Shown piece after piece: positions 60,330 through 64,000 of a stretch of DNA of 64,000 nt. How positions within the stretch are numbered: position 1 is the first letter of the stretch; every line of letters starts with the position of its first letter. Both the position numbers and the translations under genes were made by a program. Source of the DNA: Rossellomorea sp. y25 (lineage in GTDB: Bacteria; Bacillota; Bacilli; Bacillales; Bacillaceae_B). The notes below the pieces were generated by a model. It was given only the letters and a program-made list of their open reading frames with translations, ran no database searches and was not told the origin of the DNA. The stretch is taken from NCBI RefSeq assembly GCF_038049935.1, contig NZ_CP145886.1:620001-684000 (forward strand), written 5' to 3'.

Positions 60330-60457
60330 GGGAAGGAAGTCGAATGGAAAGGCACTATAAACAGCTCCAGTTACTCCCAAGGGAACGTACGTGAGCAATA
60401 TATGCAGTTGCTTAATAAGGGCCAGCTTGAGCGAGGGTGGTTCTAGGATATATAAAA

Positions 60458-60487
60458 GGAATGATTCAGTGGAGGGTCATTCTTTTT
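60458..60487 (+). terminator. terminator about 130 bases after the HAD gene
   Basis: GAATGA / TCATTC with T5 tail. Confidence 0.65.
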
Positions 60488-60700
60488 GGGGGTTTGAGAA
60501 AGTTACGCCATTATGAATAAACGGTAGTAGGATACAGCGATGAGGCCATTTTCTAGGAAGGTGGACGGAACCGGTATCCAATGGACTGTTTTAGTACGGA
60601 AATGACGTTAATTACCCTTTTTTAGCTAGTGGAGGATTTTAAAAGGGCTTGTGAGACAGAATTTGGGGTGAGATTCCTCTTAAGCAGATGCATCCAGGGA

Positions 60701-60820
60701 GGAATTGATCCGGATTGGACCGTTTCAATCCTGATCTCAGATAATTGATCCTGATTTGATTTTATCAATCCCATTTTTAATTTATCGATCCTCTATTAAA
60801 TTAATTGATCCTACTTGTCG
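60701..60820. repeat. 20-bp periodic array with core (T/C)(G/A)ATCC
   Basis: ATCC begins at 60708, 60728, 60748, 60768, 60788 and 60808, exactly 20 bp apart through six units. The typical unit is near ataattgatcctgatttgat (60741-60760). Flanks between cores are A/T-rich and degenerate. Confidence 0.88.
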
Positions 60821-61002
60821 AATTTCCTTTAACTTAACGCGTGCTATGGCTGGAAGGCTTCCACTGAAGCCATTAAGTGTTAAGGGAAATTCTCAAAGGC
60901 AGCAAGATGTCCTCAACCAGTGAACCGGTCCCGTTTCTCCTTCATTAATAAATCCTGACATGAATAGCGGCATTTTTCATAAAATATTCTGAGGTGAGAA
61001 AA

Positions 61003-61437
61003 ATGCCAAGAGTCAAATATACAGATGCAGACGTTGCCTTGATGGCAAGGATGATGAGAGCCGAGGCGGAAGGTGAAGGAAAACAAGGGATGTTGTATGT
61101 TGGAAATGTCATCGTGAATCGGGCGAGAGCGGATTGCCTGGACTTCAAGAAGGTAAGGTCCATCCGGCAAGTCATCTTTCAAGTGCAAGGAGGAAATTAT
61201 TCCTTTGAAGCCGTTCAAAAAGGTAATCTCTTCTATAACAGAGCGAGATCGGTTGAGAAAAGATTAGCAAAGCAGAATCTGGACTATTGGGCGCAGCATC
61301 CGGCGAAATATGCTCTTTGGTATTTCAATCCTTATGCCCCGTGTCCTCCAACTTGGTATGATCAGCCTTTTTCAGGGCAATTCAAAAACCATTGTTATTA
61401 CGAACCAGCAGCCGGAACGTGTGCCAGTGTTTATTGA
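61003..61437 (+). CDS. cwlJ: CwlJ-type spore cortex-lytic hydrolase
   Basis: A 144-residue protein of the cell wall hydrolase SleB/CwlJ domain without signal peptide or binding domain, as in B. subtilis CwlJ (142 aa). The words TDADVALMARMMRAEAEGEGKQGMLYVGNVIVNR (catalytic Glu near 25), AKYALWYFNPYAPCPPTWYDQPFSGQFKNHCYYEPAAGTC match throughout. CwlJ sits in the spore coat and degrades cortex on Ca-DPA release during germination. ATG 61003 is preferred after TGAGGTGAG. Sporulation-specific expression is expected but no sigma-E box was identified. Confidence 0.92.
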   Translation: MPRVKYTDADVALMARMMRAEAEGEGKQGMLYVGNVIVNRARADCLDFKKVRSIRQVIFQVQGGNYSFEAVQKGNLFYNRARSVEKRLAKQNLDYWAQHPAKYALWYFNPYAPCPPTWYDQPFSGQFKNHCYYEPAAGTCASVY

Positions 61438-61790
61438 TAGCGGAGGATAAGTAGATATTTTATAAAACGGGAACTCTTGGCTGGCAAGTGTTCCCCTGTT
61501 TTTATTAGGAAAAGAAACTTGTAAAACGTCATAAAAGCTTTTTCAAATTCCATACACAAGACTAACGACTCGTCCATGACGGGTCGTTTTACTATTTATC
61601 AATGACTATCCTTGCGGGGGCCAAATGAATTGTAACATTTAAGAACATCGTTAAAAGTATGCAAAACAGGAAAGTTGATGAAAATAAATGAAAGAGAAAT
61701 AATATATCGTGTGTGTTGCTCTTTTATAACAAGCAGCCTGTTGATAGGAATGAAAAGATAGGATTCAAAAAAGAGAAAGGTGATGATTAT
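61438..61790. other. 353-bp intergenic region with two hairpins
   Basis: Besides the cwlJ terminator it holds a second terminator-like hairpin AACGACTCGT (61564-61573) / ACGGGTCGTTTT (61579-61590). No gene is supported. The oxidoreductase promoter should lie at 61620-61770. Confidence 0.6.
61467..61505 (+). terminator. terminator after cwlJ
   Basis: GGGAAC-tCTTG / CAAG-tGTTCCC interrupted stem, then CTGTTTTTATT. Confidence 0.7.
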
Positions 61791-62831
61791 ATGAGAGCGG
61801 TACAAGTAACAGGATATGGGGATGTGGATAAGTTAAAAGTAGTCGATATCCCCATACCTGAACCTAAAGAAAATGAAGTACTTGTAAAGGTAAAGGCGTG
61901 TGCCATTAATAATACGGAAATCTGGATGAGAGAAGGTGCATACGGTACCGGTTCAAAATCCGGGTGGCGGCCTGAAGGAGTACAGTTCCCGCGTATACCC
62001 GGGTCGGATATTACAGGCGAAATAGTGAAAGTTGGAAATCTGGTAGAGGAATCGATGGTGGGGAAAAATGTTGTTTTATTCCCGTTTACGTCTAGTGGAG
62101 AAGCGGGATCTGAACATATTTCTGAGGATATGTCCTTTATAGGCTCAGAAAACGACGGGGGTTATGCCGAATATGTGGCATGGCCAGCTGATCTCTGTTT
62201 TGATATGCCCCTTTCCGGTTACTCGGAAAGCGCCGTTTTTTCAGTAAGCGGGTTAACGGCTTGGCATATGGTCAAGCAGATCCAAGTTCAACCTGGAGAG
62301 ACTGTTATGGTGACGGGAGCAAATGGCGGTGTCGGATCGTTAAACGTGCAAATCGCCTCTAAGGTCTTTGGTGCCAAGGTTATTGCGATTATTGGTGACT
62401 TGGGTGCTGAGGAAAGAATGAAGGAATTAGGCGCCACACATGTATTATCGTATAAATCGGGAAATCTTGCCGAAAAAATCCTGGAAGTGAACGGAGGACC
62501 TGTCGACTCTGTATTAGATGTGGTGGGAGATGCGTTGTTCTCTCTATCTCTTAAGGTTTTAAAAAAAGGAGGCAAGTTCTGCATTTCGGGATCTGCAGGC
62601 GGCCAAAAGACAGAGCTTGATTTCAGAACACTGTATCTAAAGCATATTACCATGTATGGATCGGTGTTGGGGACGAGGCAGGAGTTTCAAGAAATGCTTC
62701 AGGCCATTTCTGAAGGGAAAATAGAACCAGTCATCGATAAAGCTTTTCCTTTGGAACAAGCGAAAGAGGCTCAAGTATATTTTAAGAATAAGGGGAAGTT
62801 AGGGAAGATAGTATTACTACCTGAAGAATAA
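61791..62831 (+). CDS. zinc-type alcohol dehydrogenase/quinone oxidoreductase-like (MDR) protein
   Basis: A 346-residue medium-chain dehydrogenase: GroES-like N-terminus (MRAVQVTGYGDVDKLKVVDIPIPEPKENEVLVKV, GSDITGEIVKVG) and a Rossmann domain with MVTGANGGVGSLNVQIASKVFGAKVIAI (about 171-198). The catalytic zinc cysteines of ADH are missing, so it is probably an NADPH-dependent quinone or enone reductase. ATG 61791 follows AGAAAGGTGATG. Confidence 0.87.
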   Translation: MRAVQVTGYGDVDKLKVVDIPIPEPKENEVLVKVKACAINNTEIWMREGAYGTGSKSGWRPEGVQFPRIPGSDITGEIVKVGNLVEESMVGKNVVLFPFTSSGEAGSEHISEDMSFIGSENDGGYAEYVAWPADLCFDMPLSGYSESAVFSVSGLTAWHMVKQIQVQPGETVMVTGANGGVGSLNVQIASKVFGAKVIAIIGDLGAEERMKELGATHVLSYKSGNLAEKILEVNGGPVDSVLDVVGDALFSLSLKVLKKGGKFCISGSAGGQKTELDFRTLYLKHITMYGSVLGTRQEFQEMLQAISEGKIEPVIDKAFPLEQAKEAQVYFKNKGKLGKIVLLPEE

Positions 62832-62930
62832 ATACATTCGATTAATGCGCCAAACAAATGATTTGTCATCATACTTCGAACATGTCATCATTAATTCATA
62901 CTAAAATAATCGGGATAAGGAGATGATGAA

Positions 62931-63575
62931 ATGAACGTAGCAGTGGTAGGAGCAAATGGACAGATTGGAAAGCAAGTGGTCGGGCTTTTAAAGGAAAGCA
63001 GTGAGCATACACCAAGAGCGATTGTGAGAAAGGAAGAGCAGGCGCATTCCTTTGAACAGGATGGTGTTCAATCTTCACTGGTTGATTTAGAGGGAACGGT
63101 GGATCAGATTGCGAATGGCCTGAAGGATGCCGATGCCGTCGTATTCACGGCCGGATCCGGGGGCAAAACGGGTGCCGATAAAACATTGCTCATCGACTTG
63201 GACGGAGCGGTCAAAGCAATGGAGGCGGCCAAGCAGGCAGGAATCGACCGGTTCGTCATGGTGAGTGCCCTGCAGGCCCATCACCGTGAGAACTGGAATG
63301 AGTCCTTGAAGCCGTATTATGTGGCGAAGCATTTCGCGGATCGGGCTTTGGAACAGAGCGGGTTGACCTATACCATCATCCGTCCCGGGGGATTACTGAA
63401 TGAATCAGGGACAGGGAAGGTAGCCGCAGCAGAGAATCTATCAAGAGGCTCGATTCCGCGTGAAGATGTGGCCAGAACGATCGTGGCTTCACTTACCGAG
63501 GAACGTACATTCAACCGAGGGTTCGATCTGATTTCAGGAAATGATGGAATTGAAGAGGCTGTGCGGAATATATAA
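62931..63575 (+). CDS. NAD(P)-binding atypical SDR (YhfK-like)
   Basis: A 214-residue protein of the NAD(P)H-binding atypical SDR group: MNVAVVGANGQIGKQVVGLL (GxxGxxG, about 7-13), VVFTAGSGGKTGADKTLLIDLDGA and RFVMVSALQAHHRENW. The end TIIRPGGLLNE is typical. Length and words match B. subtilis YhfK, of unknown function. AAGGAG precedes the ATG. Confidence 0.87.
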   Translation: MNVAVVGANGQIGKQVVGLLKESSEHTPRAIVRKEEQAHSFEQDGVQSSLVDLEGTVDQIANGLKDADAVVFTAGSGGKTGADKTLLIDLDGAVKAMEAAKQAGIDRFVMVSALQAHHRENWNESLKPYYVAKHFADRALEQSGLTYTIIRPGGLLNESGTGKVAAAENLSRGSIPREDVARTIVASLTEERTFNRGFDLISGNDGIEEAVRNI

Positions 63576-63586
63576 GGAGAATGAAG

Positions 63587-63621
63587 GAATGATCATCCAT
63601 AGGGTGGTCATTCTTTTTTTG
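63587..63621 (+). terminator. terminator after the YhfK-like gene
   Basis: GAATGATCATCC / GGTGGTCATTC with T7. Confidence 0.9.
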
Positions 63622-63719
63622 TAGAGTAATTACTTGTAAAAAGCCATAAACGAATATAAGTGATTCAATCCTCCAAAACTGGGTAAACTATCCCCACCTA
63701 TATTTAAGGAGGTCATTAA

Positions 63720-64000
63720 ATGAAGAAGAAGTTAACCGTTTTAGCCCTTGTTTTTTTCTCGGTTTTTTTATTGGCAGGCTGTAATGATAAGGAAGAAGTC
63801 AAGAATCCACCGGAAAAGGCACCTGTAGAAAATACGAATAATGAGAACAATGAACAAGGAGCTTTTCCTTTTACAAATTTCGATTTAGATGTTGATTATA
63901 AAGATAATAAATCGATCGATGTGGACTATGAAAATGAAAAAGACGGAGTGGAAGCGAAATACCAGGATGACCTCAATGGTCAAAACCTGCTATCAGATGA
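63720..64000 (+). CDS. YusW-like lipoprotein, 3' end outside the window
   Basis: The frame begins at ATG 63720 after AAGGAGG and stays open to the window end (93 codons). A signal peptide ends at lipobox LLAGC (Cys 21). After an Asn/Glu-rich linker the domain starts FPFTNFDLDVDYKDNKSIDVDYENE and VEAKYQDDLNGQNL, as in B. subtilis YusW. Function of the family is unknown. Confidence 0.8.
   Translation, partial: MKKKLTVLALVFFSVFLLAGCNDKEEVKNPPEKAPVENTNNENNEQGAFPFTNFDLDVDYKDNKSIDVDYENEKDGVEAKYQDDLNGQNLLSD

Larger units (their letters stand above)
60330..61002. other. 673-bp region without a gene
   Basis: It contains a terminator-like hairpin (60458-60487), the period-20 ATTGATCC array (60701-60820), and the cwlJ ribosome binding site. 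I see no coding frame with a credible start. Confidence 0.6.

Noticed and set aside
1..64000. Integrated mobile elements, prophage, rRNA or tRNA genes
   Set aside because: I saw no transposase, integrase, phage structural gene, or rRNA/tRNA sequence anywhere in the window.

Overview
The window reads as chromosomal DNA from a low-to-medium GC, endospore-forming Bacillaceae, probably a marine or salt-tolerant Bacillus-like genus such as Rossellomorea (inference from protein resemblance and gene order). Spore-specific genes (pdaA, cwlJ), AGGAGG-type ribosome binding sites and many close Bacillus subtilis counterparts support this. I see no rRNA, tRNA, CRISPR array, transposase, integrase or prophage genes.

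Layout. 1-1.4 kb: end of a secreted multi-CBM protein broken by a frameshift. 1.7-4.2 kb: a maltose-type PTS transporter with a MapP-like sugar-phosphate phosphatase, behind LacI-family operator palindromes. 4.7-6.6 kb: a P1B4-type metal ATPase (PfeT/ZosA) with a Fur-family box. 6.8-25 kb: a block resembling the B. subtilis yfj-yfk region (MFS yfkF, chaA, yfkD, radical-SAM yfkAB, pdaA, yfjP, yfjO/rlmD). It is interrupted by a class I fumarase, DUF proteins and an exopolysaccharide-like pair (GT2 synthase plus LytR-CpsA-Psr/DUF1510 fusion). 25-34 kb: TerC protein, the ribosome-protection ABC-F gene vmlR with a complete attenuator leader, an old-yellow-enzyme reductase and an ABC-2 exporter. 34.4-36.9 kb: a YcnK-type copper regulator with PepSY and FixH-like proteins. 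37-42.6 kb: small metabolic genes and regulators. 42.9-50.3 kb: a levan island in which a YesM/YesN-type two-component system and an orphan sugar-binding lipoprotein precede levansucrase (sacB) and an anchored levanase (levB). 50.4-55 kb: a GntR/FCD-controlled sugar-acid cluster (GarR-like dehydrogenase, DUF1537 kinase, GntP permease) with three operators spaced exactly 21 bp. 55-64 kb: HD protein with a structured leader, nucleoside hydrolase, CPBP protease, HAD phosphatase, cwlJ, oxidoreductases and the start of a YusW-like lipoprotein.

The most unusual content is between the genes. One layer is a 13-bp word (GAGGGACGGACCT and its complement) found only in intergenic DNA, singly, as hairpins, and as a three-copy tandem hairpin array after osmC. 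A second layer is a set of degenerate intergenic arrays with exact periods of 20, 20, 21 and 25 bp, each built on a different core word. One consensus occurs at two loci 12 kb apart. A third is a local concentration of perfect DnaA boxes at 3.2-5.5 kb, three of them in one intergenic gap. I know no named family that explains the first two layers; they are the best candidates for something undescribed.
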